A stretch of DNA of 64,000 bases from Kluyvera sp046569695 (GTDB taxonomy: Bacteria; Pseudomonadota; Gammaproteobacteria; Enterobacterales; Enterobacteriaceae): assembly GCF_046569695.1 (NCBI RefSeq), contig NZ_JBKHUI010000005.1, positions 186,001-250,000 of the forward strand, in the 5' to 3' direction. How positions within the stretch are numbered: position 1 is the first letter of the stretch; each line of letters starts with the position of its first letter. Positions 54,692 through 62,582 of the stretch are shown piece after piece. A program made the translations under genes and the position numbers. The notes beneath the pieces were generated by a model. The model was not told where the DNA came from, made no database searches, and worked only from the letters and a program-made list of their open reading frames with translations.

Positions 54692-55690
54692 ATGATGGAT
54701 AACTTCCAGAAAGAGATCGACGACAGGGCTAACCTGACCCTGTCCAACCGTTTTGAGCTGCTGCTTTTCCGCCTCGGCGCGTCATCGCAGAGCGACGCCT
54801 CGGAGCTGTACGGCATTAACGTCTTTAAGCTGCGGGAAATCGTCCCGATGCCGAGCTTCACCCGCCCCGCCGGCATTAAGCCGCCGCTGATGGGCATGGT
54901 GAACATTCGCGATCAAATCATTCCGGTTATCGACCTCGCCGCCGTCGCAGGCTGCAAGCCTGCCACCGGCCTGAACATTCTGCTGATTACCGAATATGCC
55001 CGCAGCGTGCAGGCCTTCGCCGTCGAATCTGTTGAGAACATTACCCGCCTCGACTGGACGCAGATCCACACCGCCGAGAAGGCGGTGAATGGCAAATACA
55101 TCACCAGCATTGCCTGCCTTGACGATCATAAGGAGAGCAACAACCTGGCGATGGTTATCGACGTGGAGCAAATTCTTTACGACATCACCCCTTCCAACCA
55201 CGACCTGCACGCCAAAGAGCTGAACCCGCGCAAATTCAATATTAAGCCGGGTGCTACGGCGATTGTCGCCGAGGACTCAAAGGTAGCGCGCGCTATGCTG
55301 GAGAAAGGGTTGAAGGCGATGGATATCCCTGCCCAGCTGCACGTGACCGGCAAAGAAGCGTGGGAGAAAATCGAGCTTATCGCCCAGGAAGCGGCGAAAG
55401 AAGGCGTGCCGGTGAGCGATAAAATCGCCCTGGTGCTGACCGACCTCGAAATGCCGGAGATGGACGGCTTTACCCTGACCCGCAAAATCAAAACCGACCC
55501 ACGGCTGCGCAATATTCCGGTGGTGATCCACTCCTCGCTTTCCGGGAACGCCAACGAGGACCATATTCGTAAGGTTAACGCCGATGGGTATGTGGCGAAG
55601 TTTGAGATTAATGAGCTGGCGGCGGTGATTGAGCGGGTGCTGAATAAGGCGGCTGGGCGGGGGGAGAGTGGGTTGCATGCTGTGAGGTGA
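54692..55690 (+). CDS. cheV: Chemotaxis coupling protein CheV
   Basis: 332 residues. A CheW-like domain (~10-165, NRFELLLFRLGASSQSDASE, MPSFTRPAGIKPPLMGMVNI) is fused to a receiver domain (~180-320) with the acidic pair AEDSKVARA and phosphoacceptor in VLTDLEMPEMDGF. CheV couples chemoreceptors to CheA and adapts by phosphorylation. E. coli K-12 lacks it; Salmonella and Enterobacter have it here. Two ATGs in tandem; the second (54695) has the better GAGGG spacing. GC content drops sharply behind this gene. Confidence 0.94.
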   Translation: MMDNFQKEIDDRANLTLSNRFELLLFRLGASSQSDASELYGINVFKLREIVPMPSFTRPAGIKPPLMGMVNIRDQIIPVIDLAAVAGCKPATGLNILLITEYARSVQAFAVESVENITRLDWTQIHTAEKAVNGKYITSIACLDDHKESNNLAMVIDVEQILYDITPSNHDLHAKELNPRKFNIKPGATAIVAEDSKVARAMLEKGLKAMDIPAQLHVTGKEAWEKIELIAQEAAKEGVPVSDKIALVLTDLEMPEMDGFTLTRKIKTDPRLRNIPVVIHSSLSGNANEDHIRKVNADGYVAKFEINELAAVIERVLNKAAGRGESGLHAVR

Positions 55691-55701
55691 TTTTGGGGGA
55701 G

Positions 55702-55725
55702 CCGCCAGGAGGGAGTGCCTGGCGG
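55702..55725. repeat. Hairpin behind cheV
   Basis: CCGCCAGG, loop of eight, CCTGGCGG; no T run. The following 55726-55932 contain no recognised gene: only a 26-codon frame from 55739 (MSELWTSVRSYLH...) and a 61-codon frame from 55800, in three different frames relative to the toxin gene. Confidence 0.55.
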
Positions 55726-55932
55726 GACTGGGGTTGCCATGAGTGAATTGTGGACATCGGTAAGGTCTTACTTACATCGTGACGACTTGAGCAGCAATAT
55801 TGTGCCTGAGAGGCGATGACAATTCCTTCCAGCAAAAACAAAATAGCTCAATCGCGCATCCCAATCTGTTTGATTTTTCACCGCCCCAACGAGAGAATCC
55901 TTATCACATGCATGGAATAAGGAAGAAACGGA

Positions 55933-57078
55933 ATGTTCACTCTATACATGAGATGGGACGCCGAGCGAGAACTGGCTCCAGGTGATATTCAGTTCATTTT
56001 TTCGCCACAAAATGCCCTGGAAATGGCGAGCATCTTTTACGAACTTGATTACCTGGAATATGACCAGCGCAGTCGCATTCTGCCTCACAGCCTCCCGAAG
56101 CGACGAGGAGGTGTTTACCACCGATTCACAACACAACCATACAAACGCAAGTGCCTTGGTGAATATGACGGGCTCTATGATGAAGCGAAATGGAACCTGG
56201 AGCACGGTTGGATGGTCGGCGTGGACACTCAGGAAAAATGGGAGCACTTCCGCAATCCATTCTATTTCGATGATGACAGTAATCTGATTTACGACTGCTT
56301 CATGGATACCTACAGCGAGTCTTTTCAGCAGGCAGTGCGTCAACTCTACGAATATACCCTCAACGAGCATCAGGGAAGAAAGCCGCCTCCGACCATTAAA
56401 CATCACTATTCCGATGTTCCGATACAGCGCGCCCAGGCAGGCAAAACTATCAACAGCAAAGCAGCCGGGAGACTTTTGGCAGCAGGCGGGATCTACAACG
56501 GTAACATAGAGGGATTCCGGCAGACAGCCGAACAGTTGGGCGGCGATGCCGTGAAAGGATACGACGGCATACTTAACGAAACGACATCCGGGATGATGGT
56601 CACTGCTGCTTCACTACTGGTTATACGTAACCCAGTAGGGGTGCAAGAACTCACCAGTTATCCAGGGAAATATAAAAAGGCACATGTCCTGCTTGATAAT
56701 GTGAAAGTATCTGAACTTAGCTACTTAAGACGAGATCGCGCTGAATACAATGCACTGCGAAAAGAATTTAATACTGTTCGGCCTAAATTTCTCAGATCTA
56801 TTTCCAGTCACCCTGATGCATTAACAACGTTTGACACCAATGCCCTACTTCGCCTGGAGAGTGGAGGAGTGCCGTCCGGGTGGGAAGTTCACCATAAAAT
56901 TCCACTCGATGACGGTGGTACAAATGCCCTCGATAATATGGTGCTAATTAAACGTTCGCCGTATCACTCCACGCTGTCAAAGGCTCAAGGAATTATCGTC
57001 AAAGAAATTCCATACAACACTAGCATTAACGTTTTATGGCCTTCGCCGCATGGCGTAATTTACCCGGTAGGAAAGTAA
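55933..57078 (+). CDS. Candidate HNH-nuclease toxin
   Basis: 381 residues; AAGGAAG lies ten bases before the ATG. The last ~66 residues form an HNH/EndoVII-type nuclease: GWEVHHKIPLDDGG with His320-His321, Asn335 (ALDNMVLI) and His345 (SPYHSTLS). The first ~150 residues are rich in aromatic and acidic residues and match no family I recognise; a short hydrophobic stretch (MMVTAASLLVIRNP) lies near 220. No signal peptide. A gene for a small acidic protein follows seven bases later, the layout of toxin-immunity pairs of type VI or contact-dependent systems, but no Hcp, VgrG, PAAR or CdiB gene is nearby. Base composition is lower in GC than the surrounding genome. Confidence 0.72.
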   Translation: MFTLYMRWDAERELAPGDIQFIFSPQNALEMASIFYELDYLEYDQRSRILPHSLPKRRGGVYHRFTTQPYKRKCLGEYDGLYDEAKWNLEHGWMVGVDTQEKWEHFRNPFYFDDDSNLIYDCFMDTYSESFQQAVRQLYEYTLNEHQGRKPPPTIKHHYSDVPIQRAQAGKTINSKAAGRLLAAGGIYNGNIEGFRQTAEQLGGDAVKGYDGILNETTSGMMVTAASLLVIRNPVGVQELTSYPGKYKKAHVLLDNVKVSELSYLRRDRAEYNALRKEFNTVRPKFLRSISSHPDALTTFDTNALLRLESGGVPSGWEVHHKIPLDDGGTNALDNMVLIKRSPYHSTLSKAQGIIVKEIPYNTSINVLWPSPHGVIYPVGK

Positions 57079-57085
57079 GCACACT

Positions 57086-57595
57086 ATGAACGATACAAGC
57101 AAGATGATCGGCATCTTCAGCACGCTGATGGTTTCCAATAACTACCCGGTAACCAGTCCAGTAGCGCCGGAGACCATGGCAGACTTAATACGCAATCCTG
57201 CGCCAGCAGAATGGGATGAGACGAAACGCGATGTTTACGCAGATATTCAGCGCCTGGTGATAAATCGCCCGGATTACGCTGAGATGTTCGAACTCATGGA
57301 CGGGTTGGAGTACAACGGACTCACCCTTTACGATTTGACACAGGCGGAGAATGGCGAACTTCTATGGTCAAATATCTATATCCGTAACATTGATACCCGC
57401 ACCGACGAAATCTATATTGACCCAAACCTGACCGATAAAGTGCTGATTGGTCAAGATGGTATATCCGTATTCGTATTCAGTCCCAAAGACGACCGTTTCC
57501 AGATCCGCGATAGCGTATCGACGGATTACGTTATTGAGTCATACGCGACCTTTAGCGATCTGTTGTCAGCACTTATCGATACCATAAAATTGTAG
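57086..57595 (+). CDS. Probable immunity protein for the HNH toxin
   Basis: 169 residues, acidic, soluble, no signal. Its pattern (PAEWDETKRDVYADIQRLVI; YNGLTLYDLTQAENGELLWS; SDLLSALIDTI) resembles the SMI1/KNR4-YrhA-like proteins that commonly act as immunity proteins in polymorphic toxin loci. It starts seven bases behind the toxin gene on the same strand. Its last 70 bases overlap the SymE-like frame on the opposite strand. Pairing is inferred from position. Confidence 0.65.
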   Translation: MNDTSKMIGIFSTLMVSNNYPVTSPVAPETMADLIRNPAPAEWDETKRDVYADIQRLVINRPDYAEMFELMDGLEYNGLTLYDLTQAENGELLWSNIYIRNIDTRTDEIYIDPNLTDKVLIGQDGISVFVFSPKDDRFQIRDSVSTDYVIESYATFSDLLSALIDTIKL

Positions 57596-57867
57596 TGGCA
57601 TACTGATTTTGGCCGTATAAGCAGAAGTATTGAACGTCCGCTTCTGGCTGTGAGTTCAACTGATGGACGCAACACACTTATTGAACCGTTCTGCGGGGTA
57701 ATCACAATGCAATCTTTCATCACGCGGACTTTGATGGGCATGCCGTCGATAAATCCGGCTTGGGAGAGCCATTCTCCGCCGAGGTGGACGGCGCGGCCTT
57801 CTGCGAATGAGTAGAACTCGCAGTGGGTGAAATCGGGTACGGTAGTTGTGGTGAGGGGTGTCGCCAT
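57526..57867 (-). CDS. SymE-like small protein
   Basis: 113 residues. Residues ~25-62 (VHLGGEWLSQAGFIDGMPIK, VKDCIVITPQ-type end) fit SymE, the AbrB-fold protein repurposed as an SOS-induced RNA-cleaving toxin in E. coli. GGAGG lies before the ATG on the minus strand. After ~residue 62 the homology ends and the frame runs through low-complexity sequence into the end of the immunity gene, so the C-terminus may be read-through of a decayed 3' end. SymE-like genes are common near Rhs and type VI toxin cassettes. No SymR-like antisense promoter could be fixed. Confidence 0.6.
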   Translation of the reverse strand: MATPLTTTTVPDFTHCEFYSFAEGRAVHLGGEWLSQAGFIDGMPIKVRVMKDCIVITPQNGSISVLRPSVELTARSGRSILLLIRPKSVCHYNFMVSISADNRSLKVAYDSIT

Positions 57868-57899
57868 CGTGGCAGCCTCCGATAAGTGATATTTTCTCT

Positions 57900-57988
57900 C
57901 TCATTGGTGGCTAAACCAGACGGGGTTAGAATGACCGACTCATCGATTCAGGTGCATCTTTCAATGCCCCCGCTAGCCCACCATTGAG
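57900..57988. ncRNA. Candidate structured RNA upstream of the SymE-like gene
   Basis: CTCATTGGTGGCT (57900-57912) and AGCCCACCATTGAG (57975-57988) are inverted partners with one extra base and can close an ~89-base structure; inside, GACGGGG and CCCCCGC can also pair. No reading frame covers it. The strand is not determined. It may be an antisense regulator or a 5' leader of the SymE-like gene. Confidence 0.35.
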
Positions 57989-58003
57989 ATGGTGACTGTG
58001 CAT

Positions 58004-58038
58004 ACGACATAAAATTGCGTTAACTCGCTTTATGTCGT
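58004..58038. repeat. 10-bp inverted repeat in the non-coding stretch
   Basis: ACGACATAAA and TTTATGTCGT, perfect, separated by 15 bases containing GTTAAC. With the preceding element it fills much of the 370-base gap between the SymE-like gene and gdh; the remainder (58040-58180) shows no gene. Confidence 0.6.
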
Positions 58039-58185
58039 CGATGAAGTTGGTTCAGGGTTCCACTCCCGGCACCTGATTTTGCAGGTACAACAACAGGATA
58101 CTGCGCTTAACGGGGCTGAGCAATACGGGTTGCTGGAAGGACGCTTGCAAAACTGAATGAAAATCCTAGCGCTGTAACGTCATTA

Positions 58186-58215
58186 AAGCCCGATACGCAA
58201 AACGTCATCGGGCTT
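58186..58215 (-). terminator. Probable terminator of the glutamate dehydrogenase gene
   Basis: AAGCCCGAT and ATCGGGCTT flank a 12-base loop, 27 bases behind the stop; the minus strand continues TTTAATGACG, a short T run. Confidence 0.55.
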
Positions 58216-58241
58216 GATTCCGCGCTACCAACAAACAGAGA

Positions 58242-59513
58242 TTACGGGTAAATCCCGCGCTCTTTCCTCGCGGTAAGAATACGCTCGCAGGCAATCGCAT
58301 ACGCCGCCGTGCGCAGCGAGATCTTCAGCTGCTGGGATTTATTCCACACATCATCAAAAGCGTTGAGGATGATTTTATCCAGCTTTTGATAAATCTCGTC
58401 TTCTGACCAGTAAAAGCTGGAGAAATCCTGCACCCACTCAAAGTAGCTCACCGTCACGCCGCCCGCGTTACAGATAACGTCCGGGAGCACGATAATGCCG
58501 CGTTCGCGCAAGATGTCATCGGCCTGCGGCACCGTCGGGCCATTCGCGCCCTCCAGCACCAGGCGGCATGAAAGACCTTCGGCGCGTTGGGCCGTAATCT
58601 GGCCCTCCAGCGCGGCGGGGATCACGATGTCATAGTCGTACAGCCAGAAAGCATCGGGGTTGACGTCAGCCGCGCCCGGGAAGCCCTTTATCTTGCCGTT
58701 CTCGGTTTGCCAGGCGATAAGTGTATCAATATCAATGCCGGAGGCGTCATACAGCGTGGCGGAGTGATCCTGTACGGAGATGACCTTGGCCCCTTCGCTG
58801 GCAAATAACTGCGCGGCGACGCTGCCGACGTTACCAAAGCCCTGCACGCCAATACGCGCGCCGGTAATGTCGAGGTTAATGTGTTTGGCCGCCGCCATCC
58901 CGGTGACAAAGACGCCGCGCCCGGTGGCCTTAACGCGCCCCAGTGAACCGCCGAGGTGGATAGGTTTGCCGGTGACCACGCCGGTGGTGGTGGAGCCAAC
59001 GTTCATCGAGTAGGTGTCCATCATCCAGGCCATCACCTGCGCATTGGTGCCCACGTCCGGTGCCGGAATGTCCTGCTGCGGCCCGATAATCAGGCCGATT
59101 TCGCTGGTGTAGCGGCGGGTCAGCCGTTCCAGCTCTTTCTTACTGAGCTCGCCTGGGTCAACGCGAATGCCGCCTTTAGCACCGCCGAAAGGCAGATTCA
59201 GCGCCGCACATTTGATGGTCATCCACGCGGATAACGCCATCACCTCTTCTAAGGTGACGTCCGGGTGGTAGCGCACCCCGCCCTTACCCGGCCCGCGGGA
59301 CAGGTTATGCTGTACGCGATAGCCTTCGAAATGGCGCACGGTGCCATCTTCCATCTCTAGCGGAATGTCGACAATCAGCGCGCGTTTGGGGCGGATCAGC
59401 GTGTCGGCCCAGCTCTCCAGCTCGCCTAAATAGGGCAGCACGCGCTCAACCTGGGCAATAAAGATATTCCATGCGGAATCGGGATTGTTATTCAGAAACG
59501 ACAGCGTTTTCAT
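58242..59513 (-). CDS. Glu/Leu/Phe/Val dehydrogenase family protein (glutamate dehydrogenase-like)
   Basis: 423 residues, the length of the hexameric NAD-dependent type, shorter than E. coli GdhA (447). Catalytic Lys lies in FGGAKGGIRVDP and Asp in PAPDVGTNAQVMAWM; the dinucleotide fold is GVQGFGNVGSVAAQL. The wording IRPKRALIVDIPLEMEDG and LSRGPGKGGVRYHPDV is that of catabolic glutamate dehydrogenases. It would convert glutamate to 2-oxoglutarate and ammonia, fitting the aminotransferase gene behind it that also yields glutamate. An intrinsic-terminator-like hairpin lies only ~40 bases before its ATG. Confidence 0.9.
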   Translation of the reverse strand: MKTLSFLNNNPDSAWNIFIAQVERVLPYLGELESWADTLIRPKRALIVDIPLEMEDGTVRHFEGYRVQHNLSRGPGKGGVRYHPDVTLEEVMALSAWMTIKCAALNLPFGGAKGGIRVDPGELSKKELERLTRRYTSEIGLIIGPQQDIPAPDVGTNAQVMAWMMDTYSMNVGSTTTGVVTGKPIHLGGSLGRVKATGRGVFVTGMAAAKHINLDITGARIGVQGFGNVGSVAAQLFASEGAKVISVQDHSATLYDASGIDIDTLIAWQTENGKIKGFPGAADVNPDAFWLYDYDIVIPAALEGQITAQRAEGLSCRLVLEGANGPTVPQADDILRERGIIVLPDVICNAGGVTVSYFEWVQDFSSFYWSEDEIYQKLDKIILNAFDDVWNKSQQLKISLRTAAYAIACERILTARKERGIYP

Positions 59514-59542
59514 CGTTTACCTCAACAGTGAAATCGGATTTT

Positions 59543-59580
59543 TAATAAAAAAACCGACGATACGGATGGCTATCGTCGGT
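59543..59580 (-). terminator. Terminator/attenuator in front of gdh
   Basis: Minus strand: ACCGACGATA, loop of eight, TATCGTCGGT, then seven T. It lies 75 bases behind the gabT-like stop and ~30 bases before the gdh ATG. A promoter for gdh cannot fit in the last 30 bases, so gdh must be read through this hairpin; hence either attenuation or partial read-through from the aminotransferase gene. Confidence 0.8.
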
Positions 59581-59654
59581 GCTCGGATGAGCAAAGTACC
59601 ACGGCACTAAAGATGTCCATCTTGTGCAGAAAGCGAGGGTAACGTGGCGGTTCG

Positions 59655-60920
59655 TCAGTCCTTCAGGGCGTTTTTAATAATATCCAGCGCCTGGGTGAAC
59701 TGGAACTCCGGAATGGTTAACGGATAGAGGAAGCGGATCACGTTGCCATACTGGCCGCAGGTGAGCAGCAGTAACCCCTGCTCCAGCGCTTTACGCTGCA
59801 CGCGCTGAGCGAGTTCGGCAGACGGTTCTCCGCTTGTCGGGTCGGTAAACTCTGCGGCAATCATCGAACCGACGCCGCGCACTTCTGCCAGACCCGGCGC
59901 GTATTCACGGGCATCGTTCAGGGTGGCACACAGGCGTTCGCCTAACGCATCGGCGCGCTCGCACAGCTTCTCGTCATCAATAATATCCAGTACCGCCAGC
60001 GCAGCCGCTATGGAGAGCGGGTTGCCCGCGTAGGTACCGCCCAGGCCGCCGGGCGCTGGTGCATCCATAATCTCGGCTTTGCCCACCACGCCGGAGAGCG
60101 GCATACCGCCCGCAAGGCTTTTGGCGATGGTCATCAGGTCCGGTTTATCCGCGTAGTGGTCCATGGCGAACAGCTTGCCGGTTCGGGCGAAACCGCTTTG
60201 TACTTCGTCGGCAATCATCACGATGCCGTGCTTATCGCAGATGCGGCGAATCGCCGCGACGAAATCCGGCGGAGCGACGACAAAGCCCCCTTCCCCCTGG
60301 ATAGGTTCGAAGATAATGGCGGCCACCTGCTCAGCATCAATATCGGCCTTAAACAGGCGTTCGATGGCTTTTACTGCATCGTCGGTGGTGATCCCGTGCA
60401 GCGCGGAAGGGTAAGGCGCGTGGAAAACCGAGCCCGGGAAGGGGCCAAAGCCTTTTTTGTAAGGAGCCACTTTGCCCGTCAGGGCCATGGTCATGTAGGT
60501 GCGGCCGTGGAAACCGCCGCCAAAGGCGATAACGCCAGGTCGGCCGGTGTGGGCGCGGGCAATTTTCACCGCGTTCTCTACCGCTTCGGCACCGGTGGTG
60601 AAGAAGGCGGTTTTCGCGTCGCTGCCCACCGGGGCCGCAGCGTTAATCTTCTCGGCCAGGGTGACATAGCTTTCGTAAGGGACAATCTGGTAGGCGGTAT
60701 GGGTAAAAGCCTGCAGCTGCGCTTCAACGGCCTGCACCAGGCGCGGGTGGCGGTGACCGGTGTTGAGTACCGCGATGCCGGCAGCAAAATCAATAAACTG
60801 GCGACCTTCCACGTCCGTCAGAGTGCTGTTTTCCGCGGACTGCGCGAAGAAATCGCACATCACGCCCACGCCACGTGGGGTGGCGGCCAGGCGACGTTGA
60901 TGCAGGTTTTTATTACTCAT
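59655..60920 (-). CDS. 4-Aminobutyrate aminotransferase-like protein (GabT family)
   Basis: 421 residues from the ATG at 60920 (GAGG seven bases upstream); the frame to 60962 is not conserved. Class III aminotransferase: TTGAEAVENAVKIARAHTGR, GGFHGRTYMTMALTGK, IADEVQSGFARTG with the PLP-binding Asp, and the Schiff-base Lys in TIAKSLAGG. Very similar to E. coli GabT/PuuE, which make succinic semialdehyde and glutamate from GABA and 2-oxoglutarate; the exact substrate is open. Divergent MocR regulator upstream. Confidence 0.9.
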   Translation of the reverse strand: MSNKNLHQRRLAATPRGVGVMCDFFAQSAENSTLTDVEGRQFIDFAAGIAVLNTGHRHPRLVQAVEAQLQAFTHTAYQIVPYESYVTLAEKINAAAPVGSDAKTAFFTTGAEAVENAVKIARAHTGRPGVIAFGGGFHGRTYMTMALTGKVAPYKKGFGPFPGSVFHAPYPSALHGITTDDAVKAIERLFKADIDAEQVAAIIFEPIQGEGGFVVAPPDFVAAIRRICDKHGIVMIADEVQSGFARTGKLFAMDHYADKPDLMTIAKSLAGGMPLSGVVGKAEIMDAPAPGGLGGTYAGNPLSIAAALAVLDIIDDEKLCERADALGERLCATLNDAREYAPGLAEVRGVGSMIAAEFTDPTSGEPSAELAQRVQRKALEQGLLLLTCGQYGNVIRFLYPLTIPEFQFTQALDIIKNALKD

Positions 60921-60980
60921 AGTGTGCCTCATCTTTTTTATAAGTCTGTGAATACATCTCACTGCTATTTATTCACCATC

Positions 60981-61000
60981 TGGTACTCTAATCGAGAGCC
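60981..61000. promoter_or_regulatory. Possible MocR operator
   Basis: TGGTACTCTAATCGAGAGCC with CTCT / AGAG symmetry in the 105-base divergent gap between the aminotransferase and regulator genes. TGGTAC-type halves are typical of MocR sites; inferred. Confidence 0.4.
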
Positions 61001-61025
61001 AAAACGTTTTATTTTAAGGATCCAA

Positions 61026-62510
61026 ATGCGTTCTCTTGCTGTAGATGTGATCACACAGGCATTTTCGCAACAGGCCGGTGAGAAATTGCATCGTCGTCTC
61101 TATGCGGCGATATGCAGCTGCATTCTGGAAGGCAGCCTGAAACCCGCTACCCGCATTCCCCCTTCCCGGGATCTGGCCGACGAGCTGGCGCTGTCGCGTA
61201 ACACCGTGCTGCGCGTGTATGAGCAGCTACAGGCGGAGGGGTATATCTCAGCCCGCACCAGCAGCGGCACCTTTGTCAGCGAGAGCGTGCTGGACAATCT
61301 GGTCCAGCGAAAGGCGCCGCCTACGGCCCCGCCGCAGCAGGCGCTCAGCGTCCAATTGTCGGAACGCGGTCAGGCGCTGCTGGGCAACGCCAGCGCCAGC
61401 CCGCGCCAGTGGGGCGCGTTTGTGCCGGGCGTCCCTGACGTCACCCTCTTTCCGCATCGCGCGCTGAAAAAAATTCAGGATCGCCTCGCCCGCCAGCCGC
61501 TGCCGCAGTATCTGACCTATGATGCCTACGGCGGCGTAGCCGAGCTGAAAGCGTCGCTGACCGATTACCTGCGCACGGCGCGCGGGGTGCGCTGCTCACC
61601 GGACCAGATTCTGATAACCGAAGGGATCCACCAGGCGCTGGATTTGGTGACGCGTACCTTATGCAATCCGGGCGATCAGGCATGGGTGGAGGAACCGGGC
61701 TACTGGGGCATCAAAAATATTCTGCGCATGAATGGGGTGAATTTTTCCGCCATCGCGGTGGATGAAGAGGGGCTAGTGCCTGCAGAAGAGAACGCGGCGG
61801 CGCCGAGGATGATTTTTGTCACCCCCTCGCATCAGTACCCGCTAGGGTCGGTGATGAGCCTGAGCCGCCGTCAGCAACTGCTGGCGCTGGCGCGTAAAAC
61901 CCAGAGCTGGATTGTCGAGGACGATTACGACAGCGAGTTCCGCTTTGCCGGGCAGCCGATCCCGTCCCTTCAGGGGCTGGAAGAGGCGAGCCCGGTGATT
62001 TACATCGGCACCTTCAGTAAAACCCTCTACCCGGCCCTTCGCCTCGGCTATATGGTGCTGCCGGAGCCGCTGGCGGCGGCGTTAAAAAAGGTGCATAGCG
62101 ATCTCTATCGTGGGGGCCACCTGCTGATGCAGGCCGCGCTGGCGGAATTTATTCGCGAAGGCTACTACGCGGCCCATATCCGCAAAATGCGCCAGCTCTA
62201 CAGCCGCCGTCGCCTTGCGCTGGTTGCGCTCATTACCCGTCAACTGGGGAAACAGTACCTGGGCGAGTTCAGCAGCAACGCCGGGCTGCATCTCATTTTG
62301 CAGCTACCCGATGATGCCGATGACCTCGCCATTACCCAGGAGGCCAACCAGCAGGCGCTGCTGGTTCGCCCCCTGTCACGCTATTTTGCCGACACGCCAA
62401 CGCGCAAAGGTCTGCTGCTGGGGTTTGCCAGCATTGATGAGGAGGCGATGGATCCGGCGTTTACCCGGCTGGCGGAGATCATCAAAAAGCACCTGCTTAA
62501 CCCTGCTTAA
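61026..62510 (+). CDS. MocR-family (GntR-aminotransferase) regulator, GabR-like
   Basis: 494 residues from ATG 61026 (AAGGA five bases upstream). The frame stays open back to 60156, but that part is antisense to the aminotransferase gene. Winged helix at ~10-80 (PPSRDLADELALSRNTVLRV), then a class I aminotransferase-like domain with the PLP Lys in GTFSKTLYPALRLGYM and Asp in VEDDYDSEFRF. Such proteins use PLP or its adducts as signal; GabR of Bacillus activates gabT. Divergence from a GabT-type gene strongly suggests that it is the target. Confidence 0.9.
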   Translation: MRSLAVDVITQAFSQQAGEKLHRRLYAAICSCILEGSLKPATRIPPSRDLADELALSRNTVLRVYEQLQAEGYISARTSSGTFVSESVLDNLVQRKAPPTAPPQQALSVQLSERGQALLGNASASPRQWGAFVPGVPDVTLFPHRALKKIQDRLARQPLPQYLTYDAYGGVAELKASLTDYLRTARGVRCSPDQILITEGIHQALDLVTRTLCNPGDQAWVEEPGYWGIKNILRMNGVNFSAIAVDEEGLVPAEENAAAPRMIFVTPSHQYPLGSVMSLSRRQQLLALARKTQSWIVEDDYDSEFRFAGQPIPSLQGLEEASPVIYIGTFSKTLYPALRLGYMVLPEPLAAALKKVHSDLYRGGHLLMQAALAEFIREGYYAAHIRKMRQLYSRRRLALVALITRQLGKQYLGEFSSNAGLHLILQLPDDADDLAITQEANQQALLVRPLSRYFADTPTRKGLLLGFASIDEEAMDPAFTRLAEIIKKHLLNPA

Positions 62511-62582
62511 CCGACTGATGCTGGCGGGCTGGGCGCAATTTTCGGTTCGATGATAGGCTAACTGTAGACCCAGATTACGGCT

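Noticed and set aside
58050..58090. tRNA-like T-arm (GGTTCAGGGTTCCACTCCC) in the gap before gdh
   Set aside because: No acceptor, D or anticodon arm can be built around it.
60156..61025. 290-codon N-terminal extension of the MocR regulator
   Set aside because: Antisense to the aminotransferase gene; the true start at 61026 has a ribosome site and the expected N-terminus.
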